NCBI RefSeq assembly: GCF_025465545.1
Contig: NZ_JAODMK010000045.1
Coordinates: 36,381-100,380 of the forward strand
Direction of reading: 5' to 3'
Source of the DNA: Naasia sp.
Lineage (GTDB): Bacteria; Actinomycetota; Actinomycetes; Actinomycetales; Microbacteriaceae
DNA length: 64,000 bases
Below are positions 1 through 9,649 of this stretch, in pieces. The first letter of the stretch is position 1, and each line of letters opens with the position of its first letter. Made by a program: the position numbers and the translations under genes. The notes under the pieces were generated by a model. The model saw nothing but the letters and a program-made list of their open reading frames with translations, was not told the origin of the DNA and made no database searches.

Positions 1-2
1 TC

Positions 3-3000
3 GCGTTCCGGGCCGCCGGCGGCAGCGTCGTGCTCAACGATGCGCGGGGCGGCGGCAGCTGGGCGGTGCAGGACGGCGACGCCCTCATCGACAACTGGGC
101 TCAGCTGCTCGCCACGAAGAAGAACGACGACGTCGCTCCTCGGAACGACGCCGACACCCCGCCTCAGTACGAGGACCAGCAGGCGCCGCCCGTGGCCGCG
201 GACGACAAGCTCGGCGCCCGCCCCGGTCGCGCGACCGTGCTGCCGGTGCTGCTCAACGACTACGACCCGAACGGCGACGTGCTCGTGATCTCCGAGCTGA
301 CGACGCTCGCCGCCGACGTCGGCACCCTGGAGCTGGTCAGCGACCGCCAGCAGGTGCTCCTCACGCTGCCCGACGACGCGACCGGATCGGTGTCCTTCGG
401 CTACACGATCTCGGACGGGCGCGGGGCGTCCGCCTCCGCCTCGGTGACGGTGGCGGTCCGGAAGGACAGCGAGAACTCCCCGCCGGCGCAGGTGCGCTCG
501 ACGCGCGCCACCGTCGCGAGCGGGGGTCGCGTGACCGTCGACACCCTCGGCGACTGGCTCGACCCGGACGGCGACGCGCTGTACCTCACGAGCGCGAGCG
601 TGCCAGGACCGGACAGCGCCACCTGGAAGCCGGGCGGCGAGGTCGTCGTCGTCGACGCCGGCAGCGGAGCCGAGCGCAAGGACGTCGCCCTTGCCGTCTC
701 GGACGGCCGCGCCGACGCGGCCGGCGTGCTCGCTGTGACGGTCCGCCCCGCCGGCGAAGTGCCCATCGTGGCCGACCCGTTCTCGGTGCTCGCCTACGTC
801 GGCCAGGAGGTCACCGTCGAGCCGCTGCCCCACGTGCACGGCGGAACCGGCACCCTGCGGCTGAGCAACGTGCCCGAGAAGTCAGGCGTCTCCGTGCAGC
901 CCGACTACGAGGGCGGCTCGTTCCGGCTGAGCAGCACCGAGGTGGGCACCCGCTACCTCGACTACACCGTGACCGATGGCGGCACCACGGGGACGGGCAC
1001 CATCCGCGTCGATGTGGAGCCCGCGCCCGATCCGAACAGCCGGCCGATTCCCGTGCCGCACACGGCATTCGTCCGGGAGGGGGGCAGCCAGACGATCGAC
1101 GTGCTCGCCACCGACATCGATCCCGCGGGCGGCGTCCTGCTGCTCACCGGCGTCTCGGACGTGCCGGAGGACGAGGGCGTGCGTGTCGAGATCCTGCAGC
1201 AGAGCCTGCTGCGGATCACGCTGACCGCGCCGCTCGAGCGGTCCACCGCCTTCGCCTACCGGGTGAGCAACGGCCTCACCGATGCGGAGGGGACCGTCGC
1301 CGTGGTGGAGATCCCCGACCCGGCGCGCTCCCAGCCGCCCATCGCCCGTCCCGACGAGGTGTCGGTGCGGGTCGGCGACGCCATCGACATCCCCGTCCTC
1401 GCGAACGACGAGCAGCCTGACGGCGAGCAGCTGAGCCTGGACGCCGACCTCGTCACGCCTCTGCCCGGCGGTTCCGGGCTCCTCTTCGCGTCGCAGAACC
1501 GGCTCCGTTATCTCGCGCCGAGCACCCCTGGCAACTTCACCGCGGTGTACCGGGTGAACGGGCCGGACGGCCAGTGGGCGACCGCCCAGGTGGCCATCGC
1601 GGTGCGCGAGGCCGACGTCGCCTCCAACAACCCTCCTGTGCCGCCCACCGTGGAGGCGCGCGTGCTCGCCGGCGAGAGCGTGCGCGTCGACCTTCCGCTC
1701 ACGGGAATCGATCCGGACGGCGACTCGGTCCAGCTGATCGGGCAGGAGTCGAACCCCGAGAAGGGCGCCGTCACCGAGGTGGGCGACGACTGGATCCAGT
1801 TCGAGGCGGGCGACTACTCCGCTGGCACCGACTCGTTCCGGTACCGGGTGGTCGACGGGCTCGGCGCCCAGGCGGTCGGCACGGTGCGGATCGGCATCAG
1901 CCCGCGCCTGGAGGGCGCCCGCAATCCGGTGGCGGTGGAGGACGAGGTCACCGTGCGGCCGGGCCGCACGGTCACGGTCCAGGTGCTCGCCAACGACTCG
2001 GATCCGGACGGCGAGAAGCTCACCATCACCGGGATCGAGTCGACCAGCGAGGGCGGCACCGCCGAGGTGGACGGCCCGGTCGTGCGGGTCGCGGCCCCTG
2101 ACCGTCCCGGCCGGTACGGCTTCGTGTACTCCATCGAGAACGAGCGCGGCGGGGTGAGCTCCAACTTCCTCACTCTGGTGGTCGACGCGGACGCACCGCT
2201 CGCCCGCCCGGTCGCCGAGGACGCTGTGCTCGGGCTCAGCGACATCCTGGGCCGGGACAGCGTGGACGTGAACGTGCTCGCGGGCGTCTTCTTCCCCGAG
2301 GGCGCCTCGACCGATCTCGCTCTGCGCGTCCTGCCCGGCTACGGCAGCCGGGCGGAGGTCCTGCCGAACAAGCGGGTGCGGGTCCGGCTCGGCGACCGCA
2401 GCCAGATCGTGCCGTTCGAGGTGGCGCACCCGGAGGATCGCACAGTCACGGCCATCGCCTTCATCCGGGTGCCCGGCTTCGACGACGCGTTCCCCCAGCT
2501 GCGCAGAGGTGCTGCCCCGCTCACGGTCCGCAGCGGCGACGAGCTGACGATCCCGCTCCGCGACTACGTCGTCGCGGTCGGTGACGGCACGGTGCGGGTC
2601 ACCGACACGGCGACGGTGCGGGCGACCCACTCCGACGGCACGGAGACGGTGCAGGGCGGCTCCCTCACCTACCGCAGCGCCGCCGGCTACTTCGGGCCCG
2701 CCTCCATCTCCTTCCAGGTCACCGACGGGACCTCCGCGACCGATCCCCAAGGCAGGGTCGCCACCCTCGTGCTGCCGATCTCGGTCACCCCACGAGACGA
2801 CCAGCCGCCCGTGTTCGACGGCGCGATCCTCGAGCTCGAGCCCGGCGCAGACCGCACCGTCAGCCTCGACCGGCTCACCAGTTACCCCTACGCGGACGAC
2901 CTCTCCTCGCTGACCTACTCGATCGAGGGGGGAACGCCGTCCGGCTTCGACGTGGCGGTCGACGGTCAGGTCATGACCATCTCCGTGGCCGACGACGCCC

Positions 3001-4898
3001 GCGCCGGCGACGCGGGCTCGGTGGTCGTCGCGGTCCGGAACGCCCAGGGTCAGGGGGAGTCCGGGCGGCTGCGGCTGCGCGTTGTGGCCTCCACCCGGCC
3101 GCTCGCGACCCCGGCGTCCGACACCGCCGTCGCCCGCCGCGGCACCACGACGAGCGTCGACGTGCTCGCCAACGACCAGGCCGCCAACCCGTTCCCCGGC
3201 ACCCCGCTCCGCGTCGTCGCGGTCCGCGGCACCGAGGCGGGCTCCCTGCCCGCGGGGCTCACCATCACCCCGAGTGCCGACAAGTCCAAGCTCACCGTCG
3301 CCGTCGCGCAGGGCGCCGAGCCGCGGGACGTGACTCTGCAGTACCAGGTGCTCGACGCGACAGGGGACCTCGACCGGGCCGCGTGGGGATCGGTCAAGGT
3401 GTCCGTGCAGGACAAGCCCGATCCCGTGACGGGCATCCGGGCGACGGGCTTCGGCGACAGGGCGATCACCGTGGTGTTCGATCCGGGGGCGTTCAACAAC
3501 TCCGAGATCACCGGCTTCGAGGTGACGGCCACCCGGGTCTCCGACGGCGCCGCGCGCGTGAGCTCCTGCGCCTCGACCACCTGCACGGTGCCCACCACCG
3601 GGAACGGGCCCGCGAACGCGGTTCGCCTCTCGATCGTGGCTCGGAACGGCGTCGGCGCCTCGACGGCGACCGAGCTCGACGAAGACGTCTGGTCGGACAT
3701 CGTGCCGGCCGCACCCACCTCCCTCGACACCCGATCGCTCGACCACGGCCTGCGCGTGTTCTGGCGGAAGCCGACCGAGACGGGCGGCAGCGCCATCACC
3801 TATTACCAGGTGACCGTGGCCGGCGACACGGAGACCCTCCCGGTCTCTCCGACGGACCCGGTGGGCACGGAGTACTCGCTCGATGTGACCAGCAGCTCGA
3901 TCGGCAACGGCTCGGCCGTCGACGTCTCGGTGAGTGCCCGCAACGGGGCCATCGGCGGTCTCACCAACTGGAATTCGGTGTCCGGGTCCGGCACCCCCGC
4001 CGGCGCGCCCGTCGCGCTGTCCGCCCCGGCGGCAGGCGTCTCCGATGCGGGAGCGGACACCGGAGAGGTCGCCCTCGACTGGTCGGGCGTCTTCGACGGC
4101 AACGGCGCGGGCATCCGCGAGTACTTCGCCGCGACCTACACGGGCGCGCCGCCCACCTGCTCGGCCGCCGATGACGGGGCCCGCGGCACCACCCTCCAGG
4201 TACCGCCTCCCAGCGACGCGTTCCGGCACATGGGCACGGCCACTGCAGCGACCTTCGACGTGCCAGCCAACCAGGAGCAGCGCTTCGCGGTCTTCGCCTA
4301 CAACGGCCAGGGCTGCACCTCGAGCGGCGAGATCACGGCCGTGACCCGGCGAGCCCCGGGCACGCCGACCCAGGTGCAGGTCAGCGGCCCGCAGGCGGCC
4401 GGCGACGGGCGCTACGACTTCCTGCTCGACTCGGTCGATTACGCCAGCGGCGGCGGCGACCCCGACGTGTCCTACAGCTACCGGGTCAGCGGTGCGGCGG
4501 GCAGCTGGGACATCGCCCCCGGCTCCGCCCTGGTCGGCGACGGGAACCTGTACGGCACGAGCGTGGCCGTCGAGGTGAAGGTCTGCGAGGCGCATCCCGA
4601 GAAGACGCTCTGCTCGGACTGGTCGGTGAGGTCGCCCGCATTCACCCCGGTCGACACACGCCCGGGCGGCCTCCAGTTCGCCGGCGACGCGACAGGCGGA
4701 ACGTGGAGCTGGACCGCCGCTCCGTCGGGTTCCGGATACTCTGCGGTGGAGTACACGTGCAATGGCGGGGCGACGTGGACGGGGATGCCGGCGAGCGGCA
4801 GCTGCGCGGCGGGTGCCGGGGCGGGGCTGCAGGTCCGGGTGACGACGTCGAGCGGAACCTATCCGAGCCCGGTCTTCGACGGGCGGGACTTCGACTGA
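3..4898 (+). CDS. Giant tandem Ig-like / fibronectin III surface protein (5' end cut by window)
   Basis: The reading frame is open to the left edge, so at least 1,632 residues of the C-terminal part are present and the true start lies outside. The first ~3.3 kb encodes bacterial Ig/cadherin-like repeats marked by recurring VLANDxDPDG-type motifs (near nt 247, 551, 1101, 1396, 1699, 1983 and a divergent copy at 3169). From about nt 3418 the repeats change to fibronectin type III-like domains. No sorting signal or membrane helix is visible at the C terminus, so anchoring, if any, must be N-terminal. Proteins of this build are usually exported and bind glycans or other proteins. It lies 31 bp before the MoxR gene and probably belongs to the same transcription unit. 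The fold assignment is firm; the ligand is unknown. Confidence 0.85.
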   Translation, partial: AFRAAGGSVVLNDARGGGSWAVQDGDALIDNWAQLLATKKNDDVAPRNDADTPPQYEDQQAPPVAADDKLGARPGRATVLPVLLNDYDPNGDVLVISELTTLAADVGTLELVSDRQQVLLTLPDDATGSVSFGYTISDGRGASASASVTVAVRKDSENSPPAQVRSTRATVASGGRVTVDTLGDWLDPDGDALYLTSASVPGPDSATWKPGGEVVVVDAGSGAERKDVALAVSDGRADAAGVLAVTVRPAGEVPIVADPFSVLAYVGQEVTVEPLPHVHGGTGTLRLSNVPEKSGVSVQPDYEGGSFRLSSTEVGTRYLDYTVTDGGTTGTGTIRVDVEPAPDPNSRPIPVPHTAFVREGGSQTIDVLATDIDPAGGVLLLTGVSDVPEDEGVRVEILQQSLLRITLTAPLERSTAFAYRVSNGLTDAEGTVAVVEIPDPARSQPPIARPDEVSVRVGDAIDIPVLANDEQPDGEQLSLDADLVTPLPGGSGLLFASQNRLRYLAPSTPGNFTAVYRVNGPDGQWATAQVAIAVREADVASNNPPVPPTVEARVLAGESVRVDLPLTGIDPDGDSVQLIGQESNPEKGAVTEVGDDWIQFEAGDYSAGTDSFRYRVVDGLGAQAVGTVRIGISPRLEGARNPVAVEDEVTVRPGRTVTVQVLANDSDPDGEKLTITGIESTSEGGTAEVDGPVVRVAAPDRPGRYGFVYSIENERGGVSSNFLTLVVDADAPLARPVAEDAVLGLSDILGRDSVDVNVLAGVFFPEGASTDLALRVLPGYGSRAEVLPNKRVRVRLGDRSQIVPFEVAHPEDRTVTAIAFIRVPGFDDAFPQLRRGAAPLTVRSGDELTIPLRDYVVAVGDGTVRVTDTATVRATHSDGTETVQGGSLTYRSAAGYFGPASISFQVTDGTSATDPQGRVATLVLPISVTPRDDQPPVFDGAILELEPGADRTVSLDRLTSYPYADDLSSLTYSIEGGTPSGFDVAVDGQVMTISVADDARAGDAGSVVVAVRNAQGQGESGRLRLRVVASTRPLATPASDTAVARRGTTTSVDVLANDQAANPFPGTPLRVVAVRGTEAGSLPAGLTITPSADKSKLTVAVAQGAEPRDVTLQYQVLDATGDLDRAAWGSVKVSVQDKPDPVTGIRATGFGDRAITVVFDPGAFNNSEITGFEVTATRVSDGAARVSSCASTTCTVPTTGNGPANAVRLSIVARNGVGASTATELDEDVWSDIVPAAPTSLDTRSLDHGLRVFWRKPTETGGSAITYYQVTVAGDTETLPVSPTDPVGTEYSLDVTSSSIGNGSAVDVSVSARNGAIGGLTNWNSVSGSGTPAGAPVALSAPAAGVSDAGADTGEVALDWSGVFDGNGAGIREYFAATYTGAPPTCSAADDGARGTTLQVPPPSDAFRHMGTATAATFDVPANQEQRFAVFAYNGQGCTSSGEITAVTRRAPGTPTQVQVSGPQAAGDGRYDFLLDSVDYASGGGDPDVSYSYRVSGAAGSWDIAPGSALVGDGNLYGTSVAVEVKVCEAHPEKTLCSDWSVRSPAFTPVDTRPGGLQFAGDATGGTWSWTAAPSGSGYSAVEYTCNGGATWTGMPASGSCAAGAGAGLQVRVTTSSGTYPSPVFDGRDFD

Positions 4899-4929
4899 TG
4901 CGCGCGGAACGAAGGAAGAGGAAGCGACG

Positions 4930-5895
4930 ATGACCCCGGAACAGGCTGCCTGGTTCAGTGAGATATTCGGCCGCCTGGCGGCGAACATCGAGCAGGTGCT
5001 GCTCGGCAAGAGCCACGTCATCCGGCTCTCCCTCACCGCCATGCTGAGTGAGGGGCACCTGCTCCTCGAGGACTTCCCGGGGACCGGCAAGACCTCCCTG
5101 GCCCGGGCGATGGCGCAGAGCGTTCAAGGCTCGGCCAGCCGGGTGCAGTTCACCCCCGACCTGCTCCCGGGGGACATCACCGGCGTGAGCATCTACGACC
5201 AGCGCTCGGGCGAGTTCGAGTTCCACAAGGGACCCGTCTTCGCCAACATCGTGCTGGCCGACGAGATCAACCGGGCGAGCCCCAAGACGCAGTCGGCGCT
5301 GCTGGAGGTCATGGAGGAGGGCTCGGTCACCGTGGACGGCATCCGGCACGTGGTCGGTGCCCCGTTCATGGTCATCGCCACTCAGAACCCCATCGAGCAG
5401 GCCGGCACCTACCGGCTGCCCGAGGCCCAGCTGGACCGGTTCATCCTCAAGACCTCCATCGGCTACCCGGACCACGCCGCGACGCTGCGCATCCTGGAGG
5501 GGTCGACCGTGCGCTCGCACGAGGTCATCATCCCGGCGATCGTGCCCGCCGAGGTCGTGGTGGACATGAGCCAGCTGTCCCGCACCGTGCATGTGGACCC
5601 GTCCGTCACCGACTACGTCTCCCGGATCGTGGAGGCCACCCGCACCGCGACAGAAGTCCGACTCGGCGCCAGTGTGCGCGCCGCCATCGCGCTGCTGCGC
5701 ACGGCCAAGACGCTCGCCGCCTCGAACGGCCGCCACTACGTGATCCCCGACGACGTCAAGGCGCTCGCCGAGCCCGTGCTCGCGCACCGCCTGCTGCTCG
5801 ACCCGGAGGCCGAGTTCGACGGGGTCACCACCTCGAACGTCATGGCGCAGCTCCTCATCGAGGTGCCGCCGCCCAGCGAGCGGCAGGCCGTGTGA
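4930..5895 (+). CDS. MoxR-family AAA+ ATPase
   Basis: A 321-residue cytoplasmic AAA+ ATPase of the MoxR group, which act as chaperones or maturation factors, often for VWA or DUF58 proteins encoded next door. Walker A is GTGKTS near residue 52, Walker B is VLADEINR near residue 107, and the sensor stretch ATQNPIEQAGTY follows near residue 150. Length matches the family. An AGGAAG-like ribosome-binding stretch precedes the ATG. Its stop overlaps the GTG of the DUF58 gene by four bases (GTGA), so the two are translationally coupled, the classic MoxR-DUF58 pairing. Substrate is unknown; assembly of the neighbouring envelope complex is inferred. Confidence 0.93.
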   Translation: MTPEQAAWFSEIFGRLAANIEQVLLGKSHVIRLSLTAMLSEGHLLLEDFPGTGKTSLARAMAQSVQGSASRVQFTPDLLPGDITGVSIYDQRSGEFEFHKGPVFANIVLADEINRASPKTQSALLEVMEEGSVTVDGIRHVVGAPFMVIATQNPIEQAGTYRLPEAQLDRFILKTSIGYPDHAATLRILEGSTVRSHEVIIPAIVPAEVVVDMSQLSRTVHVDPSVTDYVSRIVEATRTATEVRLGASVRAAIALLRTAKTLAASNGRHYVIPDDVKALAEPVLAHRLLLDPEAEFDGVTTSNVMAQLLIEVPPPSERQAV

Positions 5896-7340
5896 CGACG
5901 CCCTCCCGCCACCGGACCCAGCCGGGCGCCGGAACCCGCGGGCGCGGCCTCACCCGGGTGCCCGACTCCCGCACCCGCGGGCTGACCGCCGCCCGGGCGG
6001 AGACGCTCGGCGCCGCCGCGACCAGCGGCCTGACGAACGCCCGCACGCGCATCGTCGGAACCAGGACGGGCATCGCGGCCGACGCGGTCGTGGTCGCCGT
6101 GCGGGCCTGGCGCTGGATCGCCGAGCACGCCGTCCGGACGGCGCGCGCCGTGGCGTCCGTGGTGACCCCGCTCGGCTGGAGCATGCTCGCCCTCGTCGTC
6201 GCCGCATTCTGGCTGGGCTACGGGGCCGGCTGGGCGGAGCTCGCCGCCGTCGCCTGGGCCGGCACGGTGGTCATCGCGGTCGCATCGCTGTTCCTGCTGG
6301 GCTCGCACGCGCAGCAGGTGGAGCTCGAGATGCCGCACAACCGGGTGGTGGTGGGCGACAAGGCGGCAGGCGCCCTCGCCGTGCGCAACCCGACCGGCAG
6401 GCGGATCCTCGGCTCCACCGTCGAGATCCCGGTCGGCGAGGCGCTCCTCGAGCGGCCCGTCCCGTCGCTGGCCGGCGGAAGCGCCTACGAGGATCCCTTC
6501 CTGGTCCCCACCTCGCGCCGCGGCGTGATCCCCATCGGGCCGGTCCGCACCGTTCGGGCCGACCCCCTCGGCCTGGTGCGCCGCGAGCACGTCTGGGCGG
6601 CGAGCGTTGAGCTGTTCGTGCACCCCCGCACCGTGCCCATCCCGTCCACCAGCACCGGCTTCGTGCGCGACCTGGAGGGCCAGGTGACGCGGGACCTCAC
6701 GTCCAGCGACGTCTCCTTCCACGCGCTCCGCGAGTACCAGCCCGGTGACGACCGCCGCTACATCCACTGGAAGAGCACCGCGAAGCAGGGCGTGCACATG
6801 GTGCGACAGTTCGAGGAGACCCGGCGCAGCCACCTGATGGTCGCGCTGAGCCTGGCGAGTGCGGACTACGAGAACGACGAGCAGTTCGAGCTCGCGGTGA
6901 GCGTTGCCGGGTCCCTGGGCGTCCGCGCCATCCGCGACGCGCGCACCGTGTCCGTGGTGGTGAGCGAGCGGACGCCGGAGTTCGCCAAGCGCAAGGTCTT
7001 CGCCGTGCGCAACCTCAGCATCCTGAGCCCGACCCGGCTTCTCGACGACCTCGCCCGCGTCGAGCGCGCGGATGCGGCGCTCGGCGCCGTCGACCTCGCC
7101 CGCGTCGCAGCGGAGCAGGTGGCGGGCACCTCGGTGGCCTTCCTCCTGCTCGGCTCCCCGCCGACTCCGGCGCAGCTGCGCGCGGCCTCCGCGGTCTTCC
7201 CGGCCGGCGTCGAGGTGGTGGCGATCGTCTGCGATCCCGGCTTCGCCCCCGGTCTCCGGCGGGTGGCCGAGCTTTCGGTGCTGACGATCGGCTACCTCGA
7301 GGACCTGCAGAAGGCCTTCGCCCGGACCCGGGCGGCATGA
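5892..7340 (+). CDS. DUF58 domain membrane protein
   Basis: A 482-residue partner of MoxR. An unusually long, Arg/Ala-rich cytoplasmic N terminus of about 90 residues precedes two membrane helices (approximately residues 95-140). The DUF58 signature REYQPGDDRRYIHWK lies near residue 279, followed by a VWA-like tail. The GTG start is fixed by the GTGA overlap with moxR, and the ATGA at the 3' end couples it to the transglutaminase-like gene. In related MoxR-DUF58-transglutaminase clusters these proteins are thought to work together at the membrane on envelope or stress functions; the exact activity is not known. Confidence 0.92.
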   Translation: MTTPSRHRTQPGAGTRGRGLTRVPDSRTRGLTAARAETLGAAATSGLTNARTRIVGTRTGIAADAVVVAVRAWRWIAEHAVRTARAVASVVTPLGWSMLALVVAAFWLGYGAGWAELAAVAWAGTVVIAVASLFLLGSHAQQVELEMPHNRVVVGDKAAGALAVRNPTGRRILGSTVEIPVGEALLERPVPSLAGGSAYEDPFLVPTSRRGVIPIGPVRTVRADPLGLVRREHVWAASVELFVHPRTVPIPSTSTGFVRDLEGQVTRDLTSSDVSFHALREYQPGDDRRYIHWKSTAKQGVHMVRQFEETRRSHLMVALSLASADYENDEQFELAVSVAGSLGVRAIRDARTVSVVVSERTPEFAKRKVFAVRNLSILSPTRLLDDLARVERADAALGAVDLARVAAEQVAGTSVAFLLLGSPPTPAQLRAASAVFPAGVEVVAIVCDPGFAPGLRRVAELSVLTIGYLEDLQKAFARTRAA

Positions 7341-9649
7341 GCGCGCGTTCCGCGGCGCGTCGCCGCCTGCCCGCCGGTGCGATCGTGCTGGACACGGCCT
7401 TCCTGGTTGTCGCGATGGCGCTTGCCGCCGCCTCCTTCTGGCCCGTGCACCGCACCAGCGCGCTGGTCGTTGCGGTGGCGGCCGCCCTTGCCGCGGGCGG
7501 CGCGGTCGCCCTGCTCGGGGCCGCGTTCCGCTGGCCGGCCTGGGCGGTGGGCCTCGCCACGATCGTCGCCTACCTGCTGCTCGGCGTCCCGGTGGCGGTG
7601 CCCGACCAGGCGCTCGGCGGCGTCGCGCCGACCGTGCCGGGGCTCACCGAGCTCGTGTCCGCCGCCGCGCTCAGCTGGAAGGAGCTGCTGACCATCTCGC
7701 TCCCGGTGGGCAGCTACCAGGAGCTCCTCGTCCCCGTCTTCCTCCTCACCCTCGTGCTCACGGTGGTGGCGCTCTCCGTCGCTCGCCGGACCCGGCATGG
7801 CGAGCTCGCGGTGCTCGCTCCGATCGCGCTCTTCCTCGGGGGCGTGCTGCTCGGCCCGGACGAGGAGAGCCTGCCGGTCCCCCTCGCCCTCGCCCTCCTC
7901 GTCACCCTGCTGCTGTTCCTGCTCTGGCGCCGGCAGCGGCGCCGCACTCAGGCGCTGCGGCTGCTCAACGAGCAGGCCGGAATGCGGGTGGAGGCGCGGG
8001 CGGACCGACGGGTGGCCGGAGCCCGCACCGCGGCCGGAGCTGCGGTGATTCTCGCCCTCGCGGCCGGCGGAGCCGTGGCGGCCAGTGCCGTCGTGCCGGT
8101 CAGCGCGCCGAGGACCGTGCTGCGCTCGGCCATCGAGATCCCGTTCGACCCGCAGGACTATCCGAGCCCGCTCTCCGGGTTCCGGCGGTTCTTCTCGCCC
8201 GAGGTCGCCGGCTCGACGCTGCTCACCGTGAGCGGACTGGAGAAGGGGGAGCGCATGCGCCTCGCGACCCTCGACACCTATGACGGAGTCGTCTTCACCG
8301 TCGGCAGCGCCGCCGTCACGAGCGCTTCGGGAGCCTTCGCCCGCGTCCCGTCGACGATCGACCAGTCGGGCGTGGACGGCAGGGACGCGTCCCTCGAGGT
8401 CACGATCGCCGGCTACCGGGGGGTGTGGCTGCCCGACGCTGGCCTGCTGCGCTCGGTCGATTTCCGGGGGCCGGGCGCGGCCGCGCTGCGGAACGCCTTC
8501 TACTACAACGGCGCCAGTGGCACCGGGGCCGTGCTCGGGGGGCTGAGCGAGGGCGACGAATACGTCCTCGACGCGGTGCTGCCGCCCGAGGCCGACGCCC
8601 AGGCGCTCGACGGCCTGGAGCCCGGCTCCTCGCCGGTGCCGGCCCTGGCGGTGGTGCCCGGCGAGCTCGATGCGACCATCGCGGAGTACACCGACGCCTC
8701 CGACTCACCTGGCCGGCGGCTCGCCGCGGCGATCGCCGGCCTCCGTCACGACGGCTACGTGAGCCACGGCGGCGACGGCGAGCCGTTCAGCGCGTCGGGC
8801 CACTCCGCCGCGCGCATCACCGATCTGCTGACGGCCCGGCCGATGCTCGGCGACGCCGAGCAGTACGCCACGACGGCCGCGCTGATGGCACGCCGCCTCG
8901 GCTTTCCCTCCCGGGTCGTGCTCGGCTTCGTCGCGCCCCATGGGGGGACGGCCGTGCCGCTGACCGGCGCCGACGTGAGCGCGTGGATCGAGGTGGACAC
9001 GGCCGAGTCCGGGTGGGTGCCCGTCGACCCGAACCCGGAGGTGCGGGACATCCCCGAGCGCCAGCCCGACCAGTCGACCTCGGTCAGCCGCCCTCAGTCG
9101 GTCGTCCAGCCGCCGCCCGACGAGGAGCTCCAGCAGGACGAGCAGGTCCCGCCCGACGTGTCCGAGGAGGCGCAGCAGCCGCAGCCGCCCGCCTGGCTCG
9201 CCGTCGTGCTCACGGTCCTCCGCGTGCTCGGCTGGCTGGCCGTGGCCGGGGCGATCCTGCTTGCGCCGTTCCTGGCCGTGCTCGGAGCCAAGTGGACCCG
9301 CCGGCGACGGCGGATGCGCGCCCGGGATCCGCTCGCCCGGATCCGCGGCGGGTGGGACGAGTTCGCCGACGCGGCGCTCGATGCCGGGGTGGAGGTGCAG
9401 CCGAGTTCGACCCGGAACGAGCTCGCGATCGCAGTGGGTGGGCGGAAGCCACTCGTCCTCGCCTCGGTGGTCGACCGGGCGATCTTCTCCCCGGTGGACC
9501 CCGCTCAACTGGACGCGGACCGCGTGTGGGCCGCAGTATCGGACCTGCGCTCCGACCTCGGACAGGGTCGCACCCGCTGGGAGCGGCTCAAGGCACTCGT
9601 GTCCCTCCGGTCGCTGCGGCGATCCTCGAAGCGGAAGGACAACGGGTGA
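7337..9649 (+). CDS. Transglutaminase-fold membrane protein lacking catalytic Cys and His
   Basis: A 770-residue TgpA-like protein: several N-terminal membrane helices (about residues 12-270), an extracytoplasmic transglutaminase-like domain, then a C-terminal helix (about 617-650) and a cytoplasmic tail. In active members the motif is GDCEQ(F/Y), with a downstream His in a DxHAW(V/I)E context and an Asp in VPxDPxP. Here the first motif reads GDAEQYAT (Ala507), the second reads DVSAWIEV (Ser548), and only Asp564 in VPVDPNP is kept. The spacing of the three sites is normal, so the alignment is clear and the domain is probably non-catalytic, perhaps a binding module. Coupled by 4-bp overlaps to DUF58 before and the FHA gene after. 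Confidence 0.9.
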   Translation: MSARSAARRRLPAGAIVLDTAFLVVAMALAAASFWPVHRTSALVVAVAAALAAGGAVALLGAAFRWPAWAVGLATIVAYLLLGVPVAVPDQALGGVAPTVPGLTELVSAAALSWKELLTISLPVGSYQELLVPVFLLTLVLTVVALSVARRTRHGELAVLAPIALFLGGVLLGPDEESLPVPLALALLVTLLLFLLWRRQRRRTQALRLLNEQAGMRVEARADRRVAGARTAAGAAVILALAAGGAVAASAVVPVSAPRTVLRSAIEIPFDPQDYPSPLSGFRRFFSPEVAGSTLLTVSGLEKGERMRLATLDTYDGVVFTVGSAAVTSASGAFARVPSTIDQSGVDGRDASLEVTIAGYRGVWLPDAGLLRSVDFRGPGAAALRNAFYYNGASGTGAVLGGLSEGDEYVLDAVLPPEADAQALDGLEPGSSPVPALAVVPGELDATIAEYTDASDSPGRRLAAAIAGLRHDGYVSHGGDGEPFSASGHSAARITDLLTARPMLGDAEQYATTAALMARRLGFPSRVVLGFVAPHGGTAVPLTGADVSAWIEVDTAESGWVPVDPNPEVRDIPERQPDQSTSVSRPQSVVQPPPDEELQQDEQVPPDVSEEAQQPQPPAWLAVVLTVLRVLGWLAVAGAILLAPFLAVLGAKWTRRRRRMRARDPLARIRGGWDEFADAALDAGVEVQPSSTRNELAIAVGGRKPLVLASVVDRAIFSPVDPAQLDADRVWAAVSDLRSDLGQGRTRWERLKALVSLRSLRRSSKRKDNG

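Noticed and set aside
882..5090. A 1,402-codon open frame on the minus strand
   Set aside because: It lies antisense to the Ig/FN3 gene, which has clear repeated domains. Its peptide is Arg/Gly/Ala/His-rich without domains, a usual by-product of high-GC coding DNA.
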